DNA of 28,745 nt from a virus: positions 1 to 28,745 of IMG/VR virus record IMGVR_UViG_3300031269_000071, one strand, 5' to 3'. This document shows positions 22,639-28,657 of this stretch, one piece after another. The notes under the pieces are model-generated. The model saw nothing but the letters and a program-made list of their open reading frames with translations. It was not told where the DNA came from and did no database searches. A program made the translations under genes and the position numbers. Numbering within the stretch: the stretch's first letter is position 1; every line of letters begins with the position of its first letter.

Positions 22639-23375
22639 TATTTTTTAGCCTCTCCTATTTTTCTGATGGTTTCTAGTATCTTCTTGAAGCTTGGGTCATA
22701 CATCTTGGCTGGCAATCCAAATCGATTACCTGATACCAACCTGTCTGAACCTTGAAGATACAGAGCTCGCCTGATGTTATCATCAGTTCGCTCACTTGCC
22801 ATATAGCCAATGATGTCTGGTATCGCTGGCAGGGTTCCTCGCATTGATCCGGGGAGCATCGGCACGGTCTTCACTGCACCGGTGGAGTCGTCCTTCTCAT
22901 CTTGAGCGTGAGCAATGAAGATGGTCAAGAATGGTGCGTGGTGCAGATTGCGAGTCAGCTTGTTAGCCCACTCTTTTAGGTCTGCCCACTTGCCAAAAGT
23001 GTTCTTGGCGTTTTCTGTCTTCTCTTCAAATACCTTCTCTGCTCGGTTCATCGCAACTCCAAGCGTGTCAATAATGACAGTCTTGTATTTGTGTTTCACC
23101 GTTAGCAATTGCTCCACAGCAGCATCTAACTGCTGGTGTGTGTCAACCGCCAATACATCTACGTCCTTCCAGTCTCGGGCAATAGCAGTAGCGCCACCCT
23201 CAACGTCAATCAGTAGAACTGGGCTAAGCTCAGCAAGTTCGCTGGCTGAAGCAGCCAACCAAGTCTTACCGTTCTTAGGGTCACCGTATATCAATACGGA
23301 CTTAGGTGTGTTTAGCACCTCAGCTTTCTTTACGGCTTTAGCAAAAGCTAATTCCGGAAATTTTGTTTCTGTCAT
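22638..23375 (-). CDS. Sak4-like RecA-fold ATPase (single-strand annealing type)
   Basis: The chosen ATG at 23375 has AAGGAG five bases upstream and gives 245 residues; an in-frame ATG at 23396 would add seven but has no ribosome site. Residues 26-38 (SVLIYGDPKNGKT) are a Walker A loop, LLIDVEGG at 54-61 and TVIIDT at 99-104 are strand motifs with the Walker B Asp, and IFIAHAQ follows. This is the short RecA-like AAA_24 build of phage Sak4 proteins, which anneal single strands with help from an SSB. The neighbouring SSB-like and Cas4-like nuclease genes support a recombination role. Confidence 0.78.
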   Translation of the reverse strand: MTETKFPELAFAKAVKKAEVLNTPKSVLIYGDPKNGKTWLAASASELAELSPVLLIDVEGGATAIARDWKDVDVLAVDTHQQLDAAVEQLLTVKHKYKTVIIDTLGVAMNRAEKVFEEKTENAKNTFGKWADLKEWANKLTRNLHHAPFLTIFIAHAQDEKDDSTGAVKTVPMLPGSMRGTLPAIPDIIGYMASERTDDNIRRALYLQGSDRLVSGNRFGLPAKMYDPSFKKILETIRKIGEAKK

Positions 23376-23402
23376 TTCATCTCCTTCTTGTGTCATTTTT
23401 AG

Positions 23403-23431
23403 ATACTAGCACGAATATGTTTCATTCGCAA
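23403..23431 (-). promoter_or_regulatory. Sigma-70-like promoter before the Sak4-like gene
   Basis: On the minus strand TTGCGA (23431-23426) and TAGTAT (23408-23403) are exactly 17 bases apart. Transcription would begin near 23396, leaving a leader of about 21 bases that contains the AAGGAG ribosome site for the ATG at 23375. It lies in a 48-base gap after the nuclease stop, one of few gaps in this block. Confidence 0.5.
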
Positions 23432-23444
23432 TAGCGTGTCGGAA

Positions 23445-24155
23445 TTAGATTCCAACCCTGCACTTGAAACATTCTGGGTCTCTGTCAAAGAGCTCAAGGT
23501 CACGGCTCTCCTGTAAAGCTGACCACACATTTACCAATCTGTCCCACATTGACTGTGCGAACTCCTCTGAGTATTCAAAGGTGTGCGACCATACATCAGC
23601 CTCAGTTGTGCCATCTCTGTTGATGAACACCAAGCTAAGGTTGTCTATCCTTGTGCCTGACCGATTCAATCCCCAAGCATAGAGCTGTGTTTGTGCAACA
23701 TACTTCTTGATTGTGTATGCACTGCCAGAGTCTTTGCCACTAGGGTCGTCAATCATCTTCTGAAGCTTTCTTGACTTGTCCCTAGTCGATGTCTTCCAAT
23801 CGATCAAGTGGTTGTGCTCAATCAGCACAAGGTCTGGCTTAGAGTTGATTTTCCCGTAGCCTTCGATCTCTCCGAGGAAGATCTTTTCTTCGACCTTAGC
23901 ACCGGTAAGCTCTGGGAACTGCTCTAGGTCTGCTCTCTCTATTGCATCTTCAAGATACATATGAGTAGCTGTCCCGAGCTTACCCCCAAGCCAATACTTT
24001 ACATACTCTTCTTTAGATGATATCAGTGCTTGAGCGAGGTGATAGGTGCAAGGGTCTGAAATTTGACTTGCTCCTACCTTTCGTTGTAAGTCTCTTTCTG
24101 ATTTCTGCGTAAATAGTCGCAAAGTCAGCTGTCTTACTTCGTAATCTGTTAGCAA
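23445..24155 (-). CDS. Cas4/RecB-like PD-(D/E)XK exonuclease
   Basis: The start is TTG at 24155, with a perfect AGGAGGT eight bases upstream. The 236-residue protein has the RecB-nuclease motif order: H65 and E69 in GTATHMYLEDAI, D108 in KPDLVL, D119-x-K121 in IDWKTS, and QTQLYAWGL at 155-163. Cysteines are C36 near the N-terminus and C229, C232 near the C-terminus; Cas4-type enzymes use four for an iron-sulfur cluster, and a fourth is not evident. It likely trims DNA ends to make single strands for the annealing ATPase. Its first 143 bases overlap the upstream whiB gene in another frame. Confidence 0.8.
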   Translation of the reverse strand: MLTDYEVRQLTLRLFTQKSERDLQRKVGASQISDPCTYHLAQALISSKEEYVKYWLGGKLGTATHMYLEDAIERADLEQFPELTGAKVEEKIFLGEIEGYGKINSKPDLVLIEHNHLIDWKTSTRDKSRKLQKMIDDPSGKDSGSAYTIKKYVAQTQLYAWGLNRSGTRIDNLSLVFINRDGTTEADVWSHTFEYSEEFAQSMWDRLVNVWSALQESRDLELFDRDPECFKCRVGI

Positions 24156-24456
24156 GTTCTTTTACCTCCTCAGGTCTGTTGTGTGCTCTTACTGTTGTGG
24201 TTCTTGAAGACTCTCTACTTGTGAAATCTATGCCTCCCCAAACACCATACTCTTCATCGTTCTCAATAGCAAATATTAGACAATCTTTTATGACGGAACA
24301 GTTTCCGCAGATAGGGGTTACTGCCTTAGATTCCTTGATTGACTCTGGAAAGAACGCATCTGGGTCGGTCTGGCGACAGATGCCTTCTTGTTGCCACAAG
24401 AGCTCACTAGCGTAGTTGCTCTCGTATAAAGCCTTTAGTAAAACATCCTTTTCCAT
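24013..24456 (-). CDS. WhiB-family iron-sulfur regulator (distal of the tandem pair)
   Basis: ATG at 24456 follows GAGGAG at good spacing, giving 147 residues; a TTG at 24474 is less likely. Four cysteines C27, C50-x2-C53-x5-C59 bind the [4Fe-4S] cluster typical of WhiB proteins, and GVWGG at 71-75 is the family turn. After that comes a basic tail (RAHNRPEEVKELANRLRSK, later KGRSKSNFR) that may bind DNA. The last 47 residues are encoded in the region shared with the nuclease gene. Phage WhiB proteins such as that of mycobacteriophage TM4 act on host WhiB-controlled promoters; a like role is inferred. Confidence 0.88.
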   Translation of the reverse strand: MEKDVLLKALYESNYASELLWQQEGICRQTDPDAFFPESIKESKAVTPICGNCSVIKDCLIFAIENDEEYGVWGGIDFTSRESSRTTTVRAHNRPEEVKELANRLRSKTADFATIYAEIRKRLTTKGRSKSNFRPLHLSPRSSTDII

Positions 24457-24466
24457 TTTGATCTCC

Positions 24467-24766
24467 TCATTCAAACAGCTCTTCTATGTATGTTGCCGAT
24501 GTGAAGTTGATGCCACCCCACACTCCCCACTGTTCGTCATTCGCAACTGCGAACTGGTAACAAGCTTGGATCAATGGACACTTGTGGCAAAGTTCTTCTG
24601 CTTCATTGTCCTCTAAAAGATGAGGTTTGTCAATGTAGGGTTCTGGGTTCTCCTTGCAAGCCAATGTGTCTTGCTGGAGTTGCAGGTGTTGAAGCCTTTG
24701 GAAAGCTCTGGTGGCTTCCGGCTTCGGCATCAGTGTTGTTTCGTCAATTCTCACTTTGGGCGACAT
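24467..24766 (-). CDS. WhiB-family iron-sulfur regulator (first of the tandem pair)
   Basis: The 99-residue protein has C37, C60-x2-C63-x5-C69 and GVWGG at 81-85, the complete WhiB signature, with an unusual N-terminal 30 residues rich in Gln and Leu. Unlike the second copy it has almost no tail after the GVWGGINFTS block. Its stop codon overlaps the ribosome site of the second copy, so both are probably translated from one message. The two share GVWGGI(D/N)FTS but differ elsewhere. No good ribosome site precedes this ATG, which fits a leaderless start or a weakly read gene. Confidence 0.88.
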   Translation of the reverse strand: MSPKVRIDETTLMPKPEATRAFQRLQHLQLQQDTLACKENPEPYIDKPHLLEDNEAEELCHKCPLIQACYQFAVANDEQWGVWGGINFTSATYIEELFE

Positions 24767-24774
24767 AACAATAG

Positions 24775-24807
24775 TTTTCCACAGGTTGTGAATAACTATT
24801 AGTTATT
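24775..24807. promoter_or_regulatory. DnaA-box-like inverted pair and 17-bp palindrome before whiB
   Basis: TTTTCCACA (24775-24783) and TGTGAATAA (24787-24795, the reverse complement TTATTCACA fits TTATNCACA) form an inverted pair three bases apart. Overlapping on the right is a perfect palindrome AATAACTA-T-TAGTTATT (24791-24807). Both lie in the 41-base gap upstream of the tandem whiB genes. They could bind host DnaA or a phage regulator. Confidence 0.4.
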
Positions 24808-25029
24808 TCAGCGTGTTTCGTAATTACTTTTTTCCATCGCCTTTAGTGATTGAACGACTTCTCGCATAATCTGTTCCTTGTATTCGTTCCGAAGTCCGAA
24901 CTGTGCGTATCCTGTGTTCGCTCTAACTTGGGCCTCAAGCTCAAGTATTGCTCCTCTGATACCACTTTGGTATCCAGAAAAGTATGCGTTGTGAGATGTC
25001 ATATGTATTACGTCGTTTATGCTGGTCAT
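24808..25029 (-). CDS. Small helical protein, function unknown
   Basis: The 73-residue protein begins MTSINDVIHMTSHNAYFSGY and has a predicted long helix through RGAILELEAQV and NEYKEQIMREVVQSLKAM. It has no cysteines, membrane segment or catalytic motif. Its ATG overlaps the DUF3310 stop as ATGA, so the two are coupled, and GGAAGAG lies upstream. I do not recognise a family. The helical build would suit a small binding protein or a modifier of a host target, which is speculation. Confidence 0.65.
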   Translation of the reverse strand: MTSINDVIHMTSHNAYFSGYQSGIRGAILELEAQVRANTGYAQFGLRNEYKEQIMREVVQSLKAMEKSNYETR

Positions 25030-25238
25030 TTTTTCTCTTCCTTTATTCTGTTGATTTCATCGTTTATGTAAAATCTTGCTTTCTCAAGGTCTTGGATCCC
25101 TTCACCCTTTAGGTCTGCTCGCCAGATGTATTTCACAGCGTTGCCTAGATTGAAGTTCATATGTCTTGTGACTTCGATCGCTTCGATGCCACTTGGGTGA
25201 CTGGTGTAATGCTTTGGGTTGTTTACTGGGTCGTTCAT
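25026..25238 (-). CDS. DUF3310 family protein
   Basis: The 70-residue protein reads NNPKHYTSHPSGIEAIEVTR at 6-25, then NFNLGNAVKYIWRADLKG at 28-45 and DLEKARFYINDEI. The 'PxHY...GIE.IEV' and 'F.lGNAvKYiwR..KG...DL.KA..Y' blocks are the signature of DUF3310 proteins, which occur in many phages, often beside nucleotide and replication genes. The biochemical role is not settled. A ribosome site GGAGA lies upstream, and a promoter-like pair with tandem repeats precedes it, so it may be the first gene of a transcript. Confidence 0.88.
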   Translation of the reverse strand: MNDPVNNPKHYTSHPSGIEAIEVTRHMNFNLGNAVKYIWRADLKGEGIQDLEKARFYINDEINRIKEEKK

Positions 25239-25250
25239 ATCTCTCCTTTT

Positions 25251-25295
25251 GGTAGTTTAGCGAGGGTGAAAAGGGTAGTGTAGCGAGGGTGAAAA
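25251..25295. repeat. Two 22-bp tandem direct repeats
   Basis: GGTAGTTTAGCGAGGGTGAA continues with AA at 25251-25272, and the same 22 bases with one change (T to G at the seventh base) recur at 25274-25295, a period of 23. They lie between the promoter-like -10 box and the DUF3310 start codon, a position suited to a repressor operator. Confidence 0.8.
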
Positions 25296-25323
25296 TCGTA
25301 TGCCGTTTGTCGCAAGCTGTCTA
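25295..25323 (-). promoter_or_regulatory. Sigma-70-like promoter for the DUF3310-led transcript
   Basis: On the minus strand TAGACA (25323-25318) and TACGAT (25300-25295) are 17 bases apart. Transcription would start near 25288, inside the second tandem repeat, and run into the DUF3310, whiB and nuclease genes. The -10 box overlaps one base of the repeat, which suggests operator control. Confidence 0.5.
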
Positions 25324-25350
25324 GCTTCGTTGACGTTAAGGGCTATTTCA

Positions 25351-25524
25351 TTACTAATGTAAGTTGTTATTTACATTACTAACTTTAGTTATTCTTTGCC
25401 TTACTAACTTTTGTGACGATAGTGTTACTAAGGCGCTTGTGTCGTTATGATTACAAATCACTTTGTGCCGTATCGGTTACATTCCATGTTTTTATGGATG
25501 CTGGCTTTTATGTTTTTATAGATG
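25351..25524. repeat. Iteron-like array, period about 25 bp
   Basis: TTACTAA begins at 25351, 25376, 25401 and 25425; related TTACAAA and TTACATT begin at 25451 and 25477. The spacings are 25, 25, 24, 26 and 26. A second element, TTGTG-N-CG, recurs at 25411, 25437 and 25463, exactly 26 apart. ATGTTTTTAT-R-GATG then recurs at 25486 and 25510, 24 apart. The units are degenerate outside these cores. Such helically phased repeats usually bind an initiator or repressor. Confidence 0.65.
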
Positions 25525-25750
25525 GTTCAAGTGCTTCAAGTGCTTTCCTAACGCAAACCTCTGCACCATCACCATAGCGATGTTTGTAATGTATTCCTTG
25601 TTGCTCATAAATGTCAAGATAAACAGGGTCGTCACCAATAGTAGCAATGTAAGTATTTACATCGTCGGGGTCTGTGCCACCCCCCTCCCTAGTAATATGT
25701 ATCTCACTGAGGAGAGTCCGATTTACTCTAATCTGAACGTGTAGTGGCAC
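25508..25750 (-). CDS. Small conserved actinophage-type protein, function unknown
   Basis: The 80-residue protein starts at GTG (25750) with GGGAG six bases upstream. It reads MPLHVQIRVNRTLLSEIHIT, then GGTDPDDVNTYIATIGDDPV, and ends GDGAEVCVRKALEALEPSIKT. The strand-rich first half and final helix suggest a small mixed fold. I have a sense of similar short proteins in other actinobacterial phages, without a known role. It overlaps the exonuclease end by 23 bases. The final codons also form part of the repeat array. Confidence 0.65.
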   Translation of the reverse strand: MPLHVQIRVNRTLLSEIHITREGGGTDPDDVNTYIATIGDDPVYLDIYEQQGIHYKHRYGDGAEVCVRKALEALEPSIKT

Positions 25751-26306
25751 CGATTACTCCCTTCAGGTATTCAAAGCAATAAATATGCATCAAGCTGTCC
25801 CAGCCAGCGTTGTGCTGATTCTCCACGCCAATCTTTTCAATAGCATAAGCCTTAGCTCTTTTCTTCCACGTCTCAGCCTTGACTGGCATCCCGTTTTCCT
25901 CTTTGTAATCCAGCGCGAAACATAGCGCGTTTAGATCTACTGTCCTTCGCGAAAATAGCGAGTAGCTCTTGGGCAGCGAGTCCTTGACGAACGGCATATC
26001 AAACGCTCCCACGTTGAATCCAACTGGGATGGTCTTACCTCTTCGTTTGGTGTCTGCTCCCAGTTCAACAAGGAACTCATAAAGTTTCACGTCAACTATT
26101 TCAGGTGACAGGGAAGTGCTCAGCTTTTCGCGCGTAATTCCGTGAACCGCAAAAGCCTGCTCCGACCACTGGCAAGGGCCAGGGTTCATTGTGTACGACC
26201 TCATAAGGCCATCCTCTGTGGCAACGCCAATCTGAATAAGCTTGCCACCCTCGCTTAGCTCACTCGATGACATCTCGCCGTCAAGTCCTAGGAATAAATA
26301 GCTCAT
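25728..26306 (-). CDS. DnaQ-like 3'-5' exonuclease (DEDDh)
   Basis: The 192-residue protein carries the full DEDDh set: D9 and E11 in LGLDGEM, D103 in FNVGAFDMPFV, H165 and D170 in QHNAGWDSL. AFAVHGITREKL at 51-62 is the usual helix between the first two motifs. This fold proofreads DNA synthesis or trims DNA and RNA ends. As no polymerase is seen nearby, it may act in trans with a polymerase encoded elsewhere or with the host enzyme. It begins by ATGA overlap with the coiled-coil gene before it. Confidence 0.85.
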   Translation of the reverse strand: MSYLFLGLDGEMSSSELSEGGKLIQIGVATEDGLMRSYTMNPGPCQWSEQAFAVHGITREKLSTSLSPEIVDVKLYEFLVELGADTKRRGKTIPVGFNVGAFDMPFVKDSLPKSYSLFSRRTVDLNALCFALDYKEENGMPVKAETWKKRAKAYAIEKIGVENQHNAGWDSLMHIYCFEYLKGVIGATTRSD

Positions 26307-26575
26307 CTTTTTTGATTCTTTAGCAACGATTCAAATGCCTGACTTCTCAAAAGAGTTAGTGCGTTTGTCGCTGTCGCTGTTTCGCTCATCAGTTTTTCAG
26401 CGCAAGCTCTCCATCCAGCTTTGTAAGACTGTCGGATTTGTTGTCCTTCGATAATCCCGGGGTTTGCCAGCTTGTCCTGTAACTCTGCAATCTGTTTGTT
26501 TCGCTTTGTCAGAGTGGCTTGAAGCCCTTCGATGTGGATGTGTAGATTTTCTATGTTTTGCTCTTGCTTAGTCAT
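26303..26575 (-). CDS. Small coiled-coil protein, function unknown
   Basis: The 90-residue protein has a heptad-type coiled coil in its first 40 residues (NIENLHIHIEGLQATLTKRN, then KQIAELQDKLA), followed by a second helix with a Trp (SYKAGWRACAEKLM). ATGA overlaps join it to the genes on both sides. No catalytic motif or membrane segment is visible. It may be a dimerising partner of one of the neighbouring DNA enzymes; this is inference from position. Confidence 0.65.
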   Translation of the reverse strand: MTKQEQNIENLHIHIEGLQATLTKRNKQIAELQDKLANPGIIEGQQIRQSYKAGWRACAEKLMSETATATNALTLLRSQAFESLLKNQKR

Positions 26576-26766
26576 TCTTCTCCCTCCATAATCATTTCTT
26601 CAAGCTCTTTAGCCGTATACGGATACTCCAAGGCTTCCATTATGGTTCGGTTGGCTTCTTTAGCCTGAAACATTTTGATTATGCGCTCACGCTCTAACTC
26701 AACCCCAGCCTCGTAGCCTTTTGTCCAGTAAAGCTTGTTGCTCATATCTTTCATATCTACTATCAT
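26572..26766 (-). CDS. Small acidic helical protein, function unknown
   Basis: The 64-residue protein is helical and rich in Glu and Lys: LYWTKGYEAGVELERERIIK, then MFQAKEANRT and AKELEEMIMEGEE. The 'GYEAGVELERERI' pattern is common in small early proteins of actinobacterial phages, though its role is unknown. Three Met codons lie in the first eight residues; I use the first because it overlaps the helicase stop as TAATG. The end overlaps the coiled-coil gene. Confidence 0.65.
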   Translation of the reverse strand: MIVDMKDMSNKLYWTKGYEAGVELERERIIKMFQAKEANRTIMEALEYPYTAKELEEMIMEGEE

Positions 26767-28151
26767 TAGTTTCCTCTCAAACTCCTATTCATACTAAGTT
26801 GATCTTTTACCAACTTACCCAGCTGACCTTCATCATAAGTCCCGTCAGCGACAATGTCAAAGCTCAACACGGCTTGTGTTTGCCCTTGCCGGTCAAGCCG
26901 ACCTGCTGCCTGTTCGTTCATCAAGCGGTTATCATCCTTGCTCAGCCAGATAACTGTCGAGCAAACTTCTTGCAGCCCGTCAGTGCCTTCTCCGATTGCA
27001 GAGATTACAGCGACTATGACCTGAATCTTTCCAGCGATGAAGTCGGTAAGCGCAATGTCTCTGACCGGCTGGGGCTTAGCACCAGACCATTCAAAGCTCA
27101 CAATCTTCTTGTTGTTCAGCCTCTGGGTAACTACCTTTGCAAACTTCTGTGAGTGAGTAAGCACCAGCAGGGGTTCGCCATCTGGCAAATCAGAGATGAT
27201 GTCAAACATCTCGTCTATCTTGCTGGACTTGCAATCATCCGCAAAGTGCACAACCCCTTCATCGTCAACGCTAGGCACACCGAGTGTGATCTGGCGGAGC
27301 CGAACTCTCTGAGCTACTGGCACTTCGGCAATCATAGGATTACCTTCTAACCAGACAAAGAGTTCCTTCTCGAACTCCTTATATATCTTTCTCTGGGCAG
27401 GAGCTAATTGAACTACTCTCTGCTCTTCCACGATTGCTGGCAGGTCTGCATCCATCCCGTTGGGATGAAGCTCACAACAGTTATCTCGCTTGAGGTGTCT
27501 GATGTAACAGGGAAGTGATGCAACAATTCCGCCCGGCATCCTCTCGCCAGAAACTATCTTCCCAGCGAACGGGTCAAACTTGGTGGTGCAATACTTATCA
27601 ACCCACTTCCAAAAGCTCTTGTCTGCAATTCCGGGATACACCCAACGAAGCACAGACCAGAAGCCTTCAATCCTATTGCCGGCTATCGTTCCAGACATAC
27701 CGATGCGTCTTTCTGATCTCAATGTCTGCAACATCACAGCGGTCTTACTATTGCGGTTAGATGCCCTGTGTATCTCATCAAAGATAGCCAACTGAGGATG
27801 GCACTTAGCCCAGTTGAATCTCCTGAACAGCTCTGGGCCGATGAGGTACCAGCCAGACTTATGTTCGTGTAGGTCTGTAAAAGCTTCCTTTCCAGAAACC
27901 GTTGAGTTTACATAGCGAACCTGAGCATCAGGTATCTGCCTAAGAATTGTCTTTTCCCAAGCCCTCTTGTGAGTTCCCTTTGGGGCTATCACAAGATTGA
28001 CACCAGTGCCAAGCCTCTTGGCTACCTCGATGGCAATCAAAGTCTTGCCACCGCCTACCTGAGTGGCGACAATGCCAGTGCCATCGTTGTCGATGAGCTT
28101 CTGGATGTCACTCTCTTGGTAAGCGTATGGCACTAGTGGTGAATCTACCAC
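26766..28151 (-). CDS. SNF2-type DNA helicase/ATPase
   Basis: I choose GTG at 28151 (461 residues), because GGGAG lies eight bases upstream; a TTG at 28166 in frame would add five residues. Motifs in order: Walker A TQVGGGKT (30-37), motif Ia LVIAPKGTHKRAW, Walker B FDEIH (124-128), motif III GMSGT (151-155), and motif VI QAAGRLDRQGQ (414-424). This is the SNF2-like superfamily 2 layout without a visible extra DNA-binding domain. Such phage proteins move along duplex DNA to remodel forks or recombination intermediates. The start overlaps the previous stop by seven bases. Confidence 0.88.
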   Translation of the reverse strand: MVDSPLVPYAYQESDIQKLIDNDGTGIVATQVGGGKTLIAIEVAKRLGTGVNLVIAPKGTHKRAWEKTILRQIPDAQVRYVNSTVSGKEAFTDLHEHKSGWYLIGPELFRRFNWAKCHPQLAIFDEIHRASNRNSKTAVMLQTLRSERRIGMSGTIAGNRIEGFWSVLRWVYPGIADKSFWKWVDKYCTTKFDPFAGKIVSGERMPGGIVASLPCYIRHLKRDNCCELHPNGMDADLPAIVEEQRVVQLAPAQRKIYKEFEKELFVWLEGNPMIAEVPVAQRVRLRQITLGVPSVDDEGVVHFADDCKSSKIDEMFDIISDLPDGEPLLVLTHSQKFAKVVTQRLNNKKIVSFEWSGAKPQPVRDIALTDFIAGKIQVIVAVISAIGEGTDGLQEVCSTVIWLSKDDNRLMNEQAAGRLDRQGQTQAVLSFDIVADGTYDEGQLGKLVKDQLSMNRSLRGN

Positions 28152-28411
28152 CCCGTTGTCTCCCAATCGATCTCTGGATACAGGTTCTTTATATAAGACC
28201 TAGCTGTATCAAAGTCACGAAAGAACATTGACTTCTGAAACGGGAACTCTTCTTGAGGGATGTTGACACAGACTTCGTAATCTCCACCTGTGTTTACAGC
28301 TCGGAGCTGAACCAAAGTGCCAAGCCCTACTAGGTCAAGCATATTTTCGGCGCTGGTGCTCTCGTCCCAAAGGAACATATCCAGCTCCCTTTCTTCTGAT
28401 AAGTAATACAT
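28145..28411 (-). CDS. Small protein, function unknown
   Basis: The 88-residue protein starts MYYLSEERELDMFLWDESTS with AAGGAGA at good spacing before ATG. It is acidic, and the second half (YEVCVNIPQEEFPFQKSMFF, then DTARSYIKNLYPEIDWETTG) has alternating strands and a helix. No family comes to mind. It ends in the region where the helicase begins, with a seven-base overlap, so the two are read from one message. Confidence 0.65.
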   Translation of the reverse strand: MYYLSEERELDMFLWDESTSAENMLDLVGLGTLVQLRAVNTGGDYEVCVNIPQEEFPFQKSMFFRDFDTARSYIKNLYPEIDWETTGW

Positions 28412-28419
28412 ATCTCTCC

Positions 28420-28647
28420 TTAGATAGTTGGTGTGTGAACTTCGTATTCATCGCTGTGGTCGAAGTAAGCGTTGGAGCAATCGACACACATTCCTAATTC
28501 TTCTTCGTGCAGATCGGTTGCCATTAGTTCTTCACACTCTTTACAAGGCGTTAGACCAGTGTCAACCTGAATAGCACCGTTATCATCACTGAAGATAGCG
28601 TCAGGAGCTATCTCCAATATCTTTTTCATTAGTTCGTTGGTATCCAT
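28420..28647 (-). CDS. Small zinc-binding protein, function unknown
   Basis: ATG at 28647 has AAGGAG six bases upstream, giving 75 residues. The frame stays open to 28713, but that ATG lacks a good ribosome site and would overlap the end of another likely gene. Two CxxC pairs (C35-C38 in TPCKECEE, C54-C57 in GMCVDCSN) with nearby H64 suggest a zinc site. The N-terminal part is helical. No enzymatic motif is present. Confidence 0.6.
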   Translation of the reverse strand: MDTNELMKKILEIAPDAIFSDDNGAIQVDTGLTPCKECEELMATDLHEEELGMCVDCSNAYFDHSDEYEVHTPTI

Positions 28648-28657
28648 TCTGCTCTCC

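Larger units (their letters stand above)
25239..25507. promoter_or_regulatory. Non-coding regulatory gap with repeat arrays
   Basis: This 269-base stretch has no convincing gene. From left to right it holds a ribosome site, two 22-base tandem repeats, a promoter-like pair reading left, and a run of degenerate repeats with a period near 25 bases. It is the largest clear gap in the leftward block and lies between the DUF3310 gene and a small unknown gene. It is the best candidate in the window for a replication origin or an early-gene control region. Confidence 0.6.

Noticed and set aside
25251-25295. CRISPR-like repeat pair
   Set aside because: Only two copies with one base between them, so no spacer; the nearby Cas4-like nuclease belongs to the phage recombination genes and no other cas gene is present.
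26721-27350. Two plus-strand frames opposite the helicase
   Set aside because: They lie wholly over conserved helicase motifs, lack ribosome sites, and have compositions typical of antisense reading.
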